Source: a virus. From it: a DNA stretch of 46,332 bases. Where the stretch lies: positions 1-46,332 of the IMG/VR virus record IMGVR_UViG_3300032677_000052. One strand, given 5' to 3'. The position numbers and the translations under genes were made by a program. This document shows, in pieces, positions 45,083 to 46,332 of the stretch. The notes under the pieces are model-generated. The model was given only the letters and a program-made list of their open reading frames with translations, had not been told where the DNA came from and ran no database searches. The number at the start of each line of letters is the position of its first letter. The first letter of the stretch is position 1.

Positions 45083-46045
45083 ATGTCTGATGAACCAGAG
45101 AACCAGGAAGACAGCATTGAGATTGTGTTAGAAACAGTTGAAAAGGCTGAATCTAACGAGCCAAAAGTAGAAATTGAGGACGATAAGCCAGAAGTTGAGG
45201 CTAAAAAGCAAGAAATTACCGAAGTTTCTCCTGATCAGGGTATTCAAGAGCTAAAGAAACGCCTTGAAGACGAGAAGCAAGCCCGTCGTGAAGCTGAAAG
45301 GCTTGCGCGAGAGGCTCATGAACGTGCCGCAAAAGCCAATACAGACAAATCTGAGTCTCAATACCAGCTTGTTGTGAACGCAATTGAGACAGTTAAGGAG
45401 CGTGCCAAGGCTCTTGAGACGGCTTATGCAGAAGCTTTAAGCGTTGGCGATACCACAAAGGCCGCAGAGATCGTTTCTGCTATTTCCGTCAACAACGGAC
45501 AACTGGAACGCTTGAAAGACGGCAAGAAGGCCATGAAGCGCCAGATGAAGGAGGCGGAAGAGCAGGCTAAACAGCCTATTCAGCCTCTTCAACCGCGTGG
45601 CAGCATCGTTGATCAGATGATCGAAAATGTCGGACAGACGTCAAGAGCTTCTGCTGAATGGCTTGATCGCAACAGAGACAACATCCGCAACGAGCGTGAC
45701 GTCAGAAAAATGATACGTGCTCATGAGGATGCGGTTGATGATGGTATCCGAGTGGATACACCTGAATACTTTTCATTTATTGAGGGGCGTTTAGGTATCA
45801 GTAATAAAGTCAACGAGACGGTTTCAGAAGAAAGCGCAGAAAATCCAATGTCTTCTGCTTCGGCTCCTGCTCAAAAGCGCTCAACTCAGCCACCTCCAGC
45901 TCCAGTTTCTCGCGCAACGTCTCGTCCTAATACAATGAGGCTTTCACGCGATGAGGCCGACACGGCTAGAGCTTTAGGTTTCACGCCTGAAGAGTATGCC
46001 AAGAACAAAGCTTTACTAATCAAAGAAGGCCGCTACGGCCATTAA
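45083..46045 (+). CDS. Probable scaffolding protein
   Basis: 320 residues, acidic start (SDEPENQEDSIEIVLETVEKAESNEPKVEIEDDKPEVEAKK), then long coiled coil (ELKKRLEDEKQARREAERLAREAHERAAKANTD ... IETVKERAKALETAYAEAL), a helical C-terminal part and a Ser/Pro linker. This composition and position (portal, chaperonin, then before the capsid) are those of phage scaffolding proteins. The C-terminal SRDEADTARALGFTPEEYAKNKALLIKEGRYGH matches the EYAxxKxxLIxEGR end that I associate with podoviral scaffolds. Confidence 0.75.
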   Translation: MSDEPENQEDSIEIVLETVEKAESNEPKVEIEDDKPEVEAKKQEITEVSPDQGIQELKKRLEDEKQARREAERLAREAHERAAKANTDKSESQYQLVVNAIETVKERAKALETAYAEALSVGDTTKAAEIVSAISVNNGQLERLKDGKKAMKRQMKEAEEQAKQPIQPLQPRGSIVDQMIENVGQTSRASAEWLDRNRDNIRNERDVRKMIRAHEDAVDDGIRVDTPEYFSFIEGRLGISNKVNETVSEESAENPMSSASAPAQKRSTQPPPAPVSRATSRPNTMRLSRDEADTARALGFTPEEYAKNKALLIKEGRYGH

Positions 46046-46058
46046 AGGATATTGAGAC

Positions 46059-46332
46059 ATGGAAGCAAATACACCACCAACACGAGGCCGCAGAGGCGGC
46101 ATGTTTTCTAAGAAAGCATTAGAGGCGGTTGTTAGAGACGACGCAGATGAAATGATTGAAGCTGTCAATGCTTCTGCGCCAGCTGCTCCGTCAATTCGTC
46201 CAGCTTTGCGTGAAGACGATTCCGCTGCACGCGCTAAACAGCGTGCTGCTGAACTTCGTGGACACCTTGAAGGTGAAATTGTTGATGGCACTGACGAGTT
46301 TTATATTGACCCGTCTGTCATCCCAGATGGCT
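46059..46332 (+). CDS. Hypothetical protein upstream of capsid gene (3' partial)
   Basis: ATG 46059 begins MEANTPPTRGRRGGMFSKKALEAVVRDDADEMIEAVNASAP and the frame stays open to the window edge. There is a basic RGRRGG start and a final segment EFYIDPSVIPDGW. I recall this last motif in phage proteins next to the major capsid gene; they are of unknown function. The gene is cut by the end of the window. Confidence 0.7.
   Translation, partial: MEANTPPTRGRRGGMFSKKALEAVVRDDADEMIEAVNASAPAAPSIRPALREDDSAARAKQRAAELRGHLEGEIVDGTDEFYIDPSVIPDG

Noticed and set aside
1-46332. tRNA genes, integrase, excisionase and attachment sites
   Set aside because: I looked for GGTTCGAxxCC-type T-arms and for tyrosine or serine recombinase motifs and saw none, so no claim of lysogeny is made; small or diverged tRNAs could be missed by eye.

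Overview
The window is a contiguous piece of a tailed double-stranded DNA phage genome, moderately AT-rich and tightly packed, whose host is most likely an alphaproteobacterium. The host inference rests on homologues of two regulators that are characteristic of Alphaproteobacteria: a GcrA-type cell-cycle regulator (19540-20019, minus) and a GapR/DUF2312 nucleoid protein (35419-35748, plus). The virion looks podovirus-like: there is a large portal, a gp11-like adaptor, a large nozzle/tail-hub protein, two long internal/ejection proteins and several fibres, but no tape measure, sheath or baseplate gene. No integrase, DNA polymerase, RNA polymerase, tRNA or major capsid gene lies in the window. 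The left edge cuts a tail-fibre gene and the right edge cuts a gene just after a scaffold-like gene, so the capsid and other genes should lie outside.

Layout. (1) 1-19407, plus: a collagen-like/S74 tail fibre, a glycosyltransferase and methyltransferase cluster (1793-5903), a lysis cassette (M15 endolysin, small holin-like proteins, overlapping Rz/Rz1-like spanins; 5900-7358), then adaptor, tail nozzle, small virion proteins, a GNAT acetyltransferase, two large ejection proteins (the first with a SleB-type cell-wall hydrolase domain), a second S74 fibre and a glycine-rich adhesin. (2) 19540-20019, minus: GcrA-like protein. (3) 20133-21677, plus: HTH-metallophosphoesterase and a small acidic protein. 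(4) 21787-26495, minus: many small genes, an orphan DnaA domain IV, a DUF6378-like protein, an HNH endonuclease, a putative ssDNA-binding protein and a PD-(D/E)XK nuclease. (5) 26629-33877, plus: a Mug113/GIY-YIG-like protein, a RuvC-like resolvase, a ParB-fold protein, a ParB-MT-A70 methyltransferase fusion, a primase-polymerase/helicase, a repeat-rich gap that may be an origin, and a protein ending in an SSB-type tail. (6) 33904-35212, minus: small genes including an HTH protein and two tiny membrane proteins. (7) 35419-46332, plus: GapR-like protein, terminase small and large subunits, portal, a ParB-HExxH polyvalent protein, a basic Gly-rich repeat protein, a GroES-like co-chaperonin and a scaffold-like protein.

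How it fits together: regions 3-6 are the early/replication part and are fired from divergent TTGACA promoters near 20070, 26560 and 35300; regions 1 and 7 are the late virion part. The most unusual content is the set of phage copies of host chromosome-control proteins (GcrA, GapR, DnaA domain IV, ParB-methyltransferase), an iteron-like array of five ACGGAAGT octamers after the primase-helicase gene, a 24-nt duplicated palindromic element, a Gly-Tyr-Thr collagen fibre next to a glycosyltransferase cluster, and a short (K/R)A-x-GG motif scattered over several virion proteins. All functions are read from sequence motifs and recalled families; nothing was searched against a database.
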